Below are positions 18,766 to 28,467 of a stretch of 64,000 bases of DNA, in pieces. The notes under the pieces were generated by a model. The model was not told the origin of the DNA. It saw only the letters and a list, made by a program, of their open reading frames with translations, and did no database searches. Every line of letters begins with the position of its first letter. The first letter of the stretch is position 1. Origin of the DNA: Sphingopyxis sp. OPL5 (GTDB lineage: Bacteria; Pseudomonadota; Alphaproteobacteria; Sphingomonadales; Sphingomonadaceae); the NCBI RefSeq assembly GCF_003797775.2, contig NZ_CP060725.1, positions 4,396,001-4,460,000 of the forward strand, written 5' to 3'. Made by a program: the position numbers and the translations under genes.

Positions 18766-20322
18766 ATGAGCAGCAAACCCAAGTTCAAGGCAGCGGCGCT
18801 GGCCCGCACCCTGGCCATCGGCCTGGTGGCAGCCACGCTGGTAACGGCCCCCGCCCACCAGGCGTTGGCACAAGCGGTCCAGAATGCCAGCAGCAGCGTC
18901 GACCTGTCGGTGGGACGCGGCCGGCTGATCAGCCTTCCCGCCGCGATGACCGACGTTTTCGTCGCCAACGACGAAGTCGCCGACGTTCAGGTCCGCTCGA
19001 GCCGTCAGCTCTACATCTTCGGCAAGAAGCCGGGCGAAACGAGCATCTATGCCACCGATGCCAGCGGCCGGGTCGTCTATTCGACCGTCGCGCGCGTCGG
19101 CAACAATATCGAGACCATCGACCAGATGCTTTCGCTGGCGATGCCCGAGGCGACGATTTCTGCGAACACGATGAACGGCTTCGTTCTGCTCACCGGCACG
19201 GTCCATTCGCCCGACGATGCCGCCGAGGCCGAACGGCTGGTCCAGGCTTTCGTCGGAGACCAGACCAAGGTGCTCTCGCGCCTGCGCACCGCGACGCCGC
19301 TGCAGGTCAATCTGCAGGTCCGCATCGCGGAGGTGAATCGCTCGCTCGTCAAGGAAATCAGCGGCAACCTGCTGACCCGCGACCGCGATGGCCCGCTCGG
19401 CAACGGCTTCCTCGGCGGCGTTTTCGGTGGACGTTCGGCCGGCGAGATCGCCTATCCCACGGCGCCGACGGCGATCTTCCCCCCCAACACGGTGCCAACG
19501 CCCTATAACCCGGTCACGGGGCAGCCGCTCAACAGCACCACCTATGGCAAGACATACACGATCAACACGCCAGCCGGCGTCCGCAGCCTTGCCGGCGCGG
19601 GTCGCCTGTTCGGCCTCGACCTGATCGCCTCGCTCGATGCGGGCGAGCGTTCGGGCATGGTCGTGACGCTGGCGCAGCCGAACCTGACCGCGATTTCGGG
19701 TGAAACCGCCGACTTCCTCGCCGGCGGCGAATTCCCTGTTCCGATCCCCGGCAACTTCGCCGGCACGACGATCGAATATCGCAAATATGGCGTCAGCCTG
19801 GCCTATACGCCGACGGTCCTGTCCAACGGCAGAATCAGCCTGCGCGTTCGCCCCGAAGTGTCGGAACTGTCGACCGAGGGCGCGATCGAATTGCAGGGCT
19901 TCCAGGTTCCGGCACTGACCGTCCGCCGCGCCGAGACGACCGTCGAACTGGGGTCGGGCGAAAGCTTCATGATCGCCGGGCTGATGAACAATCGCTCGAT
20001 CGGCGCCATCGACAAGATGCCGGGGCTTGGCGACGTGCCGCTTCTCGGCATGCTCTTCAAATCGGACAGCTTCCGCCGCGGCGAGACCGAACTGGTCATC
20101 ATCGTGACGCCCTATCTGGTCCAGCCGGTCTCGGCCAACGACATCAAGCTGCCCACCGACGCCTATCAGGATGCCAACGATGCCGCGCGCCTGCTCATCA
20201 ACCAGACGAGCAACGGCGTGACCGGCGGCGACCGCCCCAAGCCGCGCCTCGACACCTCGCCGGCCGACGCCGATCGCCTGCGCGCCGGGGCCGATGTGTC
20301 GCCGGGCTTCAGCATCAAGTGA
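18766..20322 (+). CDS. cpaC: Tad pilus outer-membrane secretin CpaC (RcpA)
   Basis: Forms the outer-membrane pore for the Flp pilus. A signal peptide covers about residues 1-37. The pilus-formation N domain (VDLSVGRGRLISLP, LYIFGKKPGETSIYATD) follows and then a BON-like segment. The secretin core carries the VPLLGMLFKS and ELVIIVTPYLV signatures. From the ATG at 18,766 the protein has 518 residues. An upstream in-frame ATG at 18,751 lies within cpaB and is less likely. Confidence 0.93.
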   Translation: MSSKPKFKAAALARTLAIGLVAATLVTAPAHQALAQAVQNASSSVDLSVGRGRLISLPAAMTDVFVANDEVADVQVRSSRQLYIFGKKPGETSIYATDASGRVVYSTVARVGNNIETIDQMLSLAMPEATISANTMNGFVLLTGTVHSPDDAAEAERLVQAFVGDQTKVLSRLRTATPLQVNLQVRIAEVNRSLVKEISGNLLTRDRDGPLGNGFLGGVFGGRSAGEIAYPTAPTAIFPPNTVPTPYNPVTGQPLNSTTYGKTYTINTPAGVRSLAGAGRLFGLDLIASLDAGERSGMVVTLAQPNLTAISGETADFLAGGEFPVPIPGNFAGTTIEYRKYGVSLAYTPTVLSNGRISLRVRPEVSELSTEGAIELQGFQVPALTVRRAETTVELGSGESFMIAGLMNNRSIGAIDKMPGLGDVPLLGMLFKSDSFRRGETELVIIVTPYLVQPVSANDIKLPTDAYQDANDAARLLINQTSNGVTGGDRPKPRLDTSPADADRLRAGADVSPGFSIK

Positions 20323-20347
20323 CGCGCTGGTTTTCAGGAGCAAGATT

Positions 20348-20992
20348 ATGAACAAGATCGCAACTTGGACGACCCTCGCAATGGCCGCGACGCTCGCCGG
20401 CTGCACGGGCGGCGCCCATTCTAATACAGGTCTCGATTCGGTCCATCAGCCGATCGTCCGCAACAGCATTTATCAGTTCGATGTCGCGACCAGCGGCGGC
20501 GAATTACCGCCAAGCGAACAGGGGCGCCTGCAAGGCTGGCTCGACGCGATGGGCGTGCGCTATGGTGATCGCATTTCGATCGAGGACCCTTCGCCCTATG
20601 GCGCCAGCGCGGCCCAGGCGTCGATCCGCGCGATGATCGAACGCCGCGGCATGTTGCTCAGCAACGCCGTTCCGGTCACGACCGGCACGGTGGCGCCCGG
20701 CAGCCTGCGCGTCGTCGTTACCCGTGCGTCCGCTTCGGTCCCGGGTTGCCCCGATTGGTCGAGCAAGTCGTCGATCAATTTCAACAACGCGACCTCGTCC
20801 AACTATGGCTGCGCGTCGAACAGCAACCTCGCCGCGATGGTCGCCGATCCGAACGACCTGATCAAGGGCGCGAGCAACGATCGTCAGGATCCCGCGTCGG
20901 CGACGCGCGCGATCAAGACCTACCGCGAGAGGCCGCCCTCGGGCGCCGGCGAACTCAAACAGACGTCAACCAGCGGGGGAGGCAATCAGTGA
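20348..20992 (+). CDS. cpaD: Tad pilus lipoprotein CpaD
   Basis: A 214-residue lipoprotein with a lipobox ending at Cys19 (TLAGC) and the CpaD domain. The GCPDWS and the later NYGCASNSNLAAMVADPNDL segments are characteristic of the family. It is thought to assist the CpaC secretin. Its stop overlaps the GTG start of cpaE. Confidence 0.9.
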   Translation: MNKIATWTTLAMAATLAGCTGGAHSNTGLDSVHQPIVRNSIYQFDVATSGGELPPSEQGRLQGWLDAMGVRYGDRISIEDPSPYGASAAQASIRAMIERRGMLLSNAVPVTTGTVAPGSLRVVVTRASASVPGCPDWSSKSSINFNNATSSNYGCASNSNLAAMVADPNDLIKGASNDRQDPASATRAIKTYRERPPSGAGELKQTSTSGGGNQ

Positions 20993-22266
20993 ACGCGCCA
21001 TTTAAAGCAGCCGGCCTGCGCGAACCCTTCAACGCCTTCGTGTGCGATGATGATACGCTGGAGTTGATCCGCGCGGCCGCCAACGACATGGGCTGGCCTA
21101 TCGAGAAGTGCAACAAGGGCGGCCTGCGCAATGCGGTCCAGTCGCTGTCGGTCTCGGCGAGCCCGAACATCCTGTTCGTCGACATGTCTGAATCGGGCGA
21201 TCCGATCAACGACATCAACGCGCTGGCCGAAGTCTGCGAGCCCGGTACGGTGGTGATCGCCGCCGGCCAGGTGAACGACGTGCGCCTGTATCGCGACCTG
21301 CTGTCGAGCGGAATCCAGGACTATCTGCTCAAGCCGCTATCACTCGACCAGGTCCGCGAATCGCTGACGATGGCACAGGCGATGCTGTCCGCACCGAAGC
21401 ATGCCGACATGATGGACGACAAGCCGCATCACATGATGGCGGTAGTTGGCGTTCGCGGCGGCGTCGGCGCCTCGCTTGTATCGACCTCGCTCGCTTGGGC
21501 GATGAGTGAACAGGCCGGTCGCCAGACGGCGTTGCTCGACCTCGACATCCATTTCGGGACCGGCGCGCTGACCCTCGACCTCGAACCGGGCCGTGGGCTG
21601 ATCGACGCGATCGACAATCCGAGCCGCATCGACGGTCTGTTCATTGAACGCGCGATGGTGCGGGCATCGGACAAGCTCAGCCTGCTGTCGGCCGAAGCGC
21701 CGATCCACCAGCCCGTGATGACCGACGGTTCGGCCTTTTTCCAGCTGGAAGAAGAGCTGCGCAACGCATTCGAGATGACGATCGTCGACATCCCGCGCCA
21801 CGTGCTGATCCCCTTCCCGCACCTGGTGTCGGAAGTCGGAACGATCCTGCTGGTCGCCGACGTGACGCTCGCCTCGGCGCGCGACACGATCCGCATCCTG
21901 TCGTGGTTCAAGCAAAATGTGCCGGGTGCCCGCGTCATCCTGGTCGCCAACAAGTTCCAGACCGCGATCGGCGAACTGTCGCGCAAGGAGTTCGAATCGT
22001 CGATCGAACGTCAGATCGACATCGTGATTCCGTTCGACCCCAAATTGGTCAGCCAGTCGGCAAAGCTTGGCAAATCCTACGCCGAGATTTGCAAGGGCAC
22101 CAAGGCCAGCGCGGTGTGGAACCAGTTGATGCGGCTCATCCTCGATGGCGCGGACACCGAGGCCGAAGAGGCCGTGGCACCGTCCGCCAAGGGCAAGTCG
22201 GGCGCCTCGCTGCTTGGCAAGCTTGGCGGGATCGGCGGCATGATGGCCAAAAAGGGCGCAAAATAA
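20989..22266 (+). CDS. cpaE: Tad pilus localisation ATPase-like protein CpaE
   Basis: This 425-residue protein combines an N-terminal receiver-like domain (about residues 15-135) with a MinD/ParA-type domain. The P-loop region reads VRGGVGAS at about 155-162 and lacks the usual Walker A lysines, a deviation common in CpaE proteins. CpaE directs Tad secretion machinery to its cellular site. The start is a GTG at 20,989 with a strong GGGGGAGG ribosome site, overlapping the cpaD stop. The next gene is tadB, not the expected cpaF. Confidence 0.9.
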   Translation: MNAPFKAAGLREPFNAFVCDDDTLELIRAAANDMGWPIEKCNKGGLRNAVQSLSVSASPNILFVDMSESGDPINDINALAEVCEPGTVVIAAGQVNDVRLYRDLLSSGIQDYLLKPLSLDQVRESLTMAQAMLSAPKHADMMDDKPHHMMAVVGVRGGVGASLVSTSLAWAMSEQAGRQTALLDLDIHFGTGALTLDLEPGRGLIDAIDNPSRIDGLFIERAMVRASDKLSLLSAEAPIHQPVMTDGSAFFQLEEELRNAFEMTIVDIPRHVLIPFPHLVSEVGTILLVADVTLASARDTIRILSWFKQNVPGARVILVANKFQTAIGELSRKEFESSIERQIDIVIPFDPKLVSQSAKLGKSYAEICKGTKASAVWNQLMRLILDGADTEAEEAVAPSAKGKSGASLLGKLGGIGGMMAKKGAK

Positions 22267-22332
22267 GGACGATGGCGGCCGGGTGACCGGTCGCCAGCCG
22301 GCCTTGGGACGAGAAGCGGACGAAAACCGACT

Positions 22333-23301
22333 ATGGACCTGTCAGTCATCCTTATCATCGGTGGCGCCTTTCTGGCCTTCACCATGCTTGTCCTGTTCAG
22401 CGGCCCGTCGATGGGCAAGGCGAAGTCGCGGCGACTGGCGATGGTCAAGGACCGCCACGCCGCGTCGACCGAAGCGGTGGTCGCGGCGCAGATGCGCAAA
22501 ACGATCCAGTCCGGAAGCAACAGGGGCGGTCAGAGCCTCTCCAGCTTCATGCCGCGCCGCGAAGAAATGGAAAAGCGGCTCCGCCGGACCGGCAAGAGCT
22601 GGACGGTCAGCCAGTACATGATGGCGTCGATGGCCCTGTTCGTCGTCGTTGCGGGCTTGCTGTTGCTGATCCGCAGCCCGTTCCCGCTAGCCGCCCTGAT
22701 TGGCGTGATCGCCGCGCTCGGCCTGCCCTATTTCGTGATCAACCGGCTGATCAAGAAGCGCGTCGCCAAGTTCAACACGCGTTTTCCCGACGCGATTGAC
22801 TTGCTCGTCCGTGGCCTGAAATCGGGCCTTCCCGTGACCGAGACCTTCCAGGTCGTCAGCCAGGAATTGCCCGGCCCGGTCGGCGAAGAGTTCAAGGGTG
22901 TCGTCGAACGCATCCGCATCGGCAATACGATGGAAGCGGCTTTGCAGGAATCGGCCGAGATGCTCGGCACGCCGGAATTCCAGTTCTTCTGCATCACGAT
23001 CGCAATTCAGCGCGAAACGGGCGGCAACCTCGCCGAAACGCTCGCGAACCTTTCCGACGTGCTCCGCAAGCGCGCGCAGATGAAGCTGAAGATTCGCGCG
23101 ATGTCGTCGGAAGCCAAGGCGTCGGCCTATATCGTCGGTGCGCTGCCCTTCTTCGTCTTCGGTATCGTCTATTCGATGAACCCCGAATATCTTCAGGGCT
23201 TCTTCTTCGAAGAAAGGCTGATCATCACTGGACTCGGCGGACTGGTATGGATGAGCCTCGGCGCCTTCATCATGTCGCGCATGATCAGTTTTGAAATCTA
23301 A
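22333..23301 (+). CDS. tadB: Tad inner-membrane platform protein TadB
   Basis: Type II secretion F-domain protein of 322 residues with membrane helices near the N-terminus and at the C-terminus. The T2SSF core lies around residues 150-280 (FPDAIDLLVRGLKSGLPV, QRETGGNLAETLANLS). It forms the inner-membrane platform with TadC. A 66-base gap separates it from cpaE. Confidence 0.92.
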   Translation: MDLSVILIIGGAFLAFTMLVLFSGPSMGKAKSRRLAMVKDRHAASTEAVVAAQMRKTIQSGSNRGGQSLSSFMPRREEMEKRLRRTGKSWTVSQYMMASMALFVVVAGLLLLIRSPFPLAALIGVIAALGLPYFVINRLIKKRVAKFNTRFPDAIDLLVRGLKSGLPVTETFQVVSQELPGPVGEEFKGVVERIRIGNTMEAALQESAEMLGTPEFQFFCITIAIQRETGGNLAETLANLSDVLRKRAQMKLKIRAMSSEAKASAYIVGALPFFVFGIVYSMNPEYLQGFFFEERLIITGLGGLVWMSLGAFIMSRMISFEI

Positions 23302-23313
23302 GGGGCGCGACGA

Positions 23314-24339
23314 ATGAACATCACCCTGCTCCTCGCCTCGTTCACCGGTTCGACCAGCGGCCCGACCATCATGGGCGTCGATGTCATCTGGGTCGCGACC
23401 ACGCTCGCTGCGGTCGGCGTCGGCGCAGTACTGATCGCGCTTTATGGCGCGCTGACCGTGCGCGATCCGATGGCGAAGCGCGTCAAGGCGCTGAACGACC
23501 GCCGCGAACAGCTCAAGGCCGGTATCACCGCGTCGACCGCGAAGCGCCGCGCGAAACTTGTCCGAAAAAACCAGACCGCTGACAAGATGCGCACCTTCCT
23601 CGGCAAGCTTCAGGTGCTGCAGGAAGACCAGATCAAGGATGTGCAGCAGAAGCTGGCGCAGGCGGGTATTCGGTCAAAGGATCTCGCGGTCGCGGTTATC
23701 TTTGGCCGCCTGATCCTGCCCATCGTGTTCGGCGGACTCGTCGCATTCCTGATCTATGGCGTCGACATGTGGCCCGACCTGACCCCGTTTAAGCGGTCGG
23801 GGGCGACGATGGCGGCGTTGTTGTTGGGTTACAAGGCCCCTGACCTGTTCGTAGAGAACAAGCGGTCGAAGCGCACCGACGCGATCCGCAAGGGCCTGCC
23901 CGACGCGTTGGACCTTCTCGTCATCTGCGCCGAAGCGGGTTTGACCGTCGACTCCGCTTTCAGCCGCGTGTCCAAGGAACTGGGCCGCGCCTATCCCGAA
24001 CTGGGCGAAGAGTTCGCGCTGACCTCAATCGAGCTCGGCTTCCTGACCGAACGCCGCCAAGCGTTCGAGAACCTTGCCTATCGCGTCAATCTCGATTCGG
24101 TGAAGGGCGTGGTCACGACCATGATCCAGACCGAGAAATACGGCACGCCGCTCGCCAGCGCGCTGCGCGTGCTGTCGGCCGAATTCCGCAACGAGCGCAT
24201 GATGCGCGCCGAGGAAAAGGCCGCTCGCCTGCCCGCGATCATGACGGTGCCGCTGATCCTGTTCATCCTGCCGTGCCTGTTCATCGTGATCCTTGGCCCG
24301 GCCGCCTGTTCGCTCAAGGACGCGCTCAGCGGAATGTGA
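23314..24339 (+). CDS. tadC: Tad inner-membrane platform protein TadC
   Basis: The second T2SSF platform protein, 341 residues. It has N-terminal and C-terminal membrane helices and the F-domain block LPDALDLLVICAEAGLTVDS followed by QTEKYGTPLASALRVLS. It starts 12 bases after tadB and is the last gene of the cluster, followed by a hairpin. Confidence 0.92.
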   Translation: MNITLLLASFTGSTSGPTIMGVDVIWVATTLAAVGVGAVLIALYGALTVRDPMAKRVKALNDRREQLKAGITASTAKRRAKLVRKNQTADKMRTFLGKLQVLQEDQIKDVQQKLAQAGIRSKDLAVAVIFGRLILPIVFGGLVAFLIYGVDMWPDLTPFKRSGATMAALLLGYKAPDLFVENKRSKRTDAIRKGLPDALDLLVICAEAGLTVDSAFSRVSKELGRAYPELGEEFALTSIELGFLTERRQAFENLAYRVNLDSVKGVVTTMIQTEKYGTPLASALRVLSAEFRNERMMRAEEKAARLPAIMTVPLILFILPCLFIVILGPAACSLKDALSGM

Positions 24340-24344
24340 CAAAG

Positions 24345-24367
24345 CCCCTCCCGCCGCGCGGGAGGGG
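24345..24367. terminator. hairpin between converging tadC and hydrolase genes
   Basis: A 9-bp stem CCCCTCCCG / CGGGAGGGG lies just after the tadC stop with only a short T/A-rich stretch beyond it. It is a plausible terminator for converging genes, but the T run is weak. Confidence 0.5.
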
Positions 24368-24380
24368 TATTTGCTCCAGA

Positions 24381-25382
24381 TCAGCCGACCTGCTGCTCGA
24401 TTGCACCGAAAATGCTGTGGTGGCGATCGTCGTCCATCCAGATGCGGACCGTATCGCCCTTCTGCATGAAAGGCGTCTTCGCTTCGCCCTCTAGGATCGT
24501 TTCGACCGTGCGCACCTCGGCGAGGCAGCAATAGCCCAATCCGCCCTGCGCGATCGGTTTGCCCGGTCCGCCATCGGCATCGCGGTTCGACACCGTGCCC
24601 GAGCCGATGATCGTACCCGCGCCAAGGTCGCGGGTCTTCGCCGCATGCGCGATCAGCGCACCAAAATCGAAAGTCATGTCGACCCCGGCATCGGCACGGC
24701 CGAGCGGCTGGCCGTTGAGGTCAACGCACAGGGTGCCGTGAAGCTTGCCATCGCGGAACCGCTCGCCAAGCGCGTCGGGGGTGACGAACACCGGCGACAT
24801 CGCGCTTGAGGGTTTCGACTGGAAGAAACCGAAGCCCTTGCCGAGTTCGGCCGGAATCAGCCCGCGCAGCGACACGTCGTTGGTCAGCCCGACGAGCAGG
24901 ATATGGCCGCGCGCCGCGACCGCGTCGGTACCGGCGGGCACGTCGCCGGTGACCACGACGACCTCGGCCTCCATGTCGCAGCCCCACGCGGGATCGCCGA
25001 GCGGGATCGGGTCGCGCGGCGCGAGAAAGGCGTCGCTGCCGCCCTGATACATCAGCGGATCGTGCCAGAAGCTGTCGGGCATTTCGGCGCCGCGCGCCCG
25101 GCGCACCAGCGCGACGTGGTTCACATAGGCGCTGCCGTCGGCCCATTGATAGGCGCGTGGCAGCGGCGATGCCGCGTCGCGCTCGTGAAACCGATCCTTG
25201 GGGATCGCATCATGGTTGAGATCCTCGGCCAGCGCTGCGAGGCGGGGGGCCGCATAAGCCCAATTGTCGAGCGCCGCCTGCATCGTCGGGACGATCTGGC
25301 CAGCGTCGGCATACCAGGCGAGATCGTCCGAAACGACGACCAGCCGCCCGTCGCGACCCTTCTTCAGCGAGGCTAGTTTCAA
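24381..25382 (-). CDS. fumarylacetoacetate hydrolase family protein
   Basis: A 333-residue FAH-fold protein. The metal-binding region DMEAEVVVVTGD, followed by GLTNDVSLRGLIP and GSGTVSNRD, matches the FAH family, with an N-terminal domain typical of fumarylacetoacetase-like proteins. It hydrolyses a carbon-carbon bond in an acylpyruvate-type substrate. The exact pathway is not shown, because no tyrosine or homogentisate genes lie nearby. Confidence 0.85.
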   Translation of the reverse strand: MKLASLKKGRDGRLVVVSDDLAWYADAGQIVPTMQAALDNWAYAAPRLAALAEDLNHDAIPKDRFHERDAASPLPRAYQWADGSAYVNHVALVRRARGAEMPDSFWHDPLMYQGGSDAFLAPRDPIPLGDPAWGCDMEAEVVVVTGDVPAGTDAVAARGHILLVGLTNDVSLRGLIPAELGKGFGFFQSKPSSAMSPVFVTPDALGERFRDGKLHGTLCVDLNGQPLGRADAGVDMTFDFGALIAHAAKTRDLGAGTIIGSGTVSNRDADGGPGKPIAQGGLGYCCLAEVRTVETILEGEAKTPFMQKGDTVRIWMDDDRHHSIFGAIEQQVG

Positions 25383-25443
25383 GCGGATTTCCTTTGTCTG
25401 GCGATGCGGGGGGAACCGTCATCGCCAACCAAGGAAGCGATGA

Positions 25444-25869
25444 TCAGCGTTGCATCGTGATCGAGGCGAAACAGGTAAACCCGCTCTGCCCCGCCCGCAA
25501 GCGCCGGATATATTCCAGATAGGCCTGCGACTGGCTGGAGGTCGTGCCCGGCAGCGTCTGGCCGCGAAAGGCGCGCTTCACCTCTTCGCCGGTGAACGGC
25601 CGCGGCGAGCCGGGAAACGCACCCTTGGTGCCCGCGGCGACCAGATTGCCCCTGCCGTCGATATATTTGCCCGCACCCGACACGTCGGGCACCGGGATCT
25701 GGCAATTCATCACCGATACCGCGGTCTGAGCAAAGGCGGGACGTATCGTCAGTGCCGCCGACACGCCGACCGCGCCGAGCGCGAGCATCCGGCGCCGCGA
25801 CGGAACGGCTTCCATGGCTTCATCGGAATTGGGCGCCCCCGCGCCATTCGGCTGATCCTGCTGTTCCAT
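25444..25869 (-). CDS. hypothetical protein with Tat signal
   Basis: From the ATG at 25,869 this is a 141-residue protein. A polar lead is followed by a twin-arginine signal (SRRRMLALGAVGVSAALTI, then AFAQ as a likely cleavage site) at about residues 23-48. The mature part of about 95 residues is Gly/Pro-rich with two cysteines. No domain was recognised. An in-frame start 18 bases further upstream is possible. It is a likely substrate for the TatABC system encoded in the same window. Confidence 0.7.
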   Translation of the reverse strand: MEQQDQPNGAGAPNSDEAMEAVPSRRRMLALGAVGVSAALTIRPAFAQTAVSVMNCQIPVPDVSGAGKYIDGRGNLVAAGTKGAFPGSPRPFTGEEVKRAFRGQTLPGTTSSQSQAYLEYIRRLRAGQSGFTCFASITMQR

Positions 25870-26018
25870 GATCGGCGCATAAACCATGGACGACGCGGGG
25901 AAAAGCAAAAGACCGCATGTGCGCCGCCACTTCCCGTTTCGGGACATTTGGCGACAAGGCGTTAATGGCTGCAAAGCCGCTTGCGCCGCGCCCCCGCTTC
26001 GTGCGAGGCCGAGCGCCG

Positions 26019-27254
26019 ATGTTCGACCGCCTCTCCAGCCTCGTCGTGGCGCTGACCCTGGTCGCCATCGCGGTCATCCTTGCCGCGCTGGCCGGCGGCG
26101 ACGCATTGGCGATCGCGATACTGGCCGCTGCGGGCGTCGCCGCCGCCGCGCTCGTCTATTCGGCGCTGCCCAGCCCCGTGATGGCCGAGAACCGCGCCGG
26201 CACAGCGCCGTCCCCCGCCCCGCCGCCGGCGTCGCTGCTCCGCCATCCCGATTTCGCACTGTGGGCCGACCAGGAAAAGGAACCCCTGCTCGGCTGCGAT
26301 GACAATATCGTCACCCTCGCCAACGACGCCGCTATCCGCCTGCTCGGCCGCCACATCGTCGGCGCCGACGTGCGCACCGCGATCCGACACCCCGCCGCGA
26401 CCGAATGGCTGTCGGGGATCGACGCGCCCGCGACGCCGGAACCGATCAACCTCGTCGATTTCCCGCGTCCGGGCCAGCGCTGGACGATGCGCATCGCGGC
26501 GCTGTCGGGCGGGCAGAAGATCATCTTCCTCGCCGACCGCGCCGCGATCGACGCCGCCGACCGGATGCGGTCGGACTTCGTCGCCAACGCAAGCCACGAA
26601 CTGCGCACGCCGCTCGCCGCGATCCTCGGCTATGTCGAGACGCTACAGGACATGAACGGCGACGCCGACACCGCGACCCGCCACCGCTTCCTGTCGATCA
26701 TCGAGCGCGAGGCGCGGCGGATGCAGCAACTCGTCATCGACCTTTTGTCGATCTCGCGGGTCGAGGCCGACCGGTTCCGGCGCCCCACCACCCCGGTCGA
26801 TCTGACCTCGATCGTGCGCACGACGATCGCCCAGCTGCGAGACAGCGAAAGGCCGCGCGCCCGCGATATCGTCGCGGTCTTCGACGATATGCCGCTGCCG
26901 ATGCTCGGCGACGAGGCGCAACTTGGCCAACTGGCGCACAACATCATCTCGAACGCGATGAAATATGGCCGCGCCGACACCCCGGTGACGGTCGAACTGA
27001 TCCGCGAAGGCCAGCGCGCGCGGCTGTCTGTGCGCGACGAAGGCGACGGCATCGCCGCCGACCACCTCCCCCGCCTGACTGAACGTTTCTATCGCGTCGA
27101 CGAGGCGCGCAGCCGCTCGGTCGGCGGAACGGGGCTTGGGCTGGCGATCGTCAAGCATATCAGCGAGCGCCATCAGGGACAGCTCGATATCGAAAGCGAC
27201 GTCGGCAAGGGAACGCGGGTGTCGGTGGCCTTTCCGTTGGCGAGCGGAGCTTAG
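26019..27254 (+). CDS. phoR: sensor histidine kinase, PhoR-like
   Basis: Membrane histidine kinase of about 411 residues. Two hydrophobic segments at the N-terminus are followed by a PAS-like linker, a HisKA domain with NASHELRTPLAAILGY, and a HATPase domain with N box (NIISNAMKYG), G1 (DEGDGI) and G2 (GGTGLGLAIVKHI). This is the architecture of PhoR, the phosphate-starvation sensor. No phoB or pst gene is adjacent, so the name rests on architecture only. Earlier starts (ATG at 25,965) are possible. The ATG at 26,019 has a GAGG nine bases upstream. Confidence 0.75.
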   Translation: MFDRLSSLVVALTLVAIAVILAALAGGDALAIAILAAAGVAAAALVYSALPSPVMAENRAGTAPSPAPPPASLLRHPDFALWADQEKEPLLGCDDNIVTLANDAAIRLLGRHIVGADVRTAIRHPAATEWLSGIDAPATPEPINLVDFPRPGQRWTMRIAALSGGQKIIFLADRAAIDAADRMRSDFVANASHELRTPLAAILGYVETLQDMNGDADTATRHRFLSIIEREARRMQQLVIDLLSISRVEADRFRRPTTPVDLTSIVRTTIAQLRDSERPRARDIVAVFDDMPLPMLGDEAQLGQLAHNIISNAMKYGRADTPVTVELIREGQRARLSVRDEGDGIAADHLPRLTERFYRVDEARSRSVGGTGLGLAIVKHISERHQGQLDIESDVGKGTRVSVAFPLASGA

Positions 27255-28354
27255 CCTTCGCGACCTGCCTTTTTCGCGTTCCGGCGACGCCAATAGAGGA
27301 GGCCGCCGACGCCGAGACCGAAGAGACCGAACATCCCCGGTTCGGGCACCGGCGTCGCGCCGCCCGAACTCGAACCGCCACCCGACGAACTTCCGCCCGA
27401 CGAACCCGATCCACCGCCCGGCGAGCCGATATTGCCGCCGTTGTAGGTGCCGGTATGCATCTCGCCATTCTGGTTGAGATTGCGGAACACCGCCGAACCC
27501 TGAATGTAATTTGCGGTCTGCGCGTCGGCAAGCGGCGCCAGCACCGAACCGCCCCAGGCGGTGGTCAGGTTCAGGTCCTCCGCCTGATGAAAATTCCAGA
27601 TCAAATGCTCGCCAAGGTTGTTCGTGCCGCCGAGGAAATTGTCGTTGAGGCTGACCGAACGGCCGCTGACGTTGACGATCGCTGTGTTTGCCCCGTTCAG
27701 GTTGAACTGGATCTCGCCGATCCGGTCGAGATCGGCCGAACTGATGTTGAATATCGCCGTGCCGTTCGCATCCGGCTGGGCATTGAACGTGCCGCGATTG
27801 CCCTGGATGACCAGTTGGCTGTTCGCGGTCAGCGTGCCCATGTCATAGGACAGGCTGGTCAGGCTGCTGCCGAGCTGGCTTTTCTGATTTTGCAAACCAG
27901 ACACGAACGACGGGTTGCTGGTGCCGAGGTTGGACACCACCGTGTTCTGGTTGACATTGGTATTGCTGATCGTGCCACCCACCTTCACCGTCTGCGCAGC
28001 GCCGTTGAGGTTGAAGCCACTGTTGACGTTGCCGCCGACGATCGCGCCGCCGCCATTGTTTAGATTCTTGTGCCCGCCGTTGACGTCGCCCACAACGGTC
28101 AGTCCCGGCTGTCCGGTGGGTGAAGTACCGAGCGGACGGATGCTGTAGTTGGACGAGTTTCCGGTCAGATTGCCGCCGACGAAGGTCCGGCCCTCGACTT
28201 CGGACGAGGATTGCAGGTCGCCCAGCACCACTAGGTTCCACTCGCGCAGCGCATCGAGGCCTGTAACCGCCGTCGTCGACTGCGCGACGGCGGGAGCAAG
28301 GGGGAGCGCCGCGACCAGGGCGAGCGGGGCGAGCGAACGGAAAGCGATGAACAC
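27251..28354 (-). CDS. choice-of-anchor A family PEP-CTERM protein
   Basis: An exported protein of about 367 residues. A signal peptide begins at the GTG at 28,354 (FIAFRSLAPLALVAALPLAPAVAQ). A choice-of-anchor A domain follows (LREWNLVVLGDLQSSSEVEG, RTFVGGNL) with repeated Asn/Gly-rich beta stretches. Next come a Gly/Ser linker and a C-terminal PEP-CTERM sorting signal (PVPEPG, hydrophobic helix, RRRNAKK). It is probably an extracellular matrix or surface protein. It converges with phoR, overlapping by four bases. Confidence 0.85.
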   Translation of the reverse strand: MFIAFRSLAPLALVAALPLAPAVAQSTTAVTGLDALREWNLVVLGDLQSSSEVEGRTFVGGNLTGNSSNYSIRPLGTSPTGQPGLTVVGDVNGGHKNLNNGGGAIVGGNVNSGFNLNGAAQTVKVGGTISNTNVNQNTVVSNLGTSNPSFVSGLQNQKSQLGSSLTSLSYDMGTLTANSQLVIQGNRGTFNAQPDANGTAIFNISSADLDRIGEIQFNLNGANTAIVNVSGRSVSLNDNFLGGTNNLGEHLIWNFHQAEDLNLTTAWGGSVLAPLADAQTANYIQGSAVFRNLNQNGEMHTGTYNGGNIGSPGGGSGSSGGSSSGGGSSSGGATPVPEPGMFGLFGLGVGGLLYWRRRNAKKAGREG

Positions 28355-28467
28355 GGGTGAAGATTCCAGATTTTCAGGAGCAGGAGAGGCGGCGCCCCTA
28401 GCAATTTTCGGTCTGATTTTGTAGAAGGAGGCGACGAGCCGTTGTGCCGTTTCGGGACGCTCGCCCC

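Noticed and set aside
18604..20406. 600-codon minus-strand open frame opposite cpaC
   Set aside because: cpaC has clear secretin motifs. The opposite frame is Arg/Asp/Gly-rich noise.
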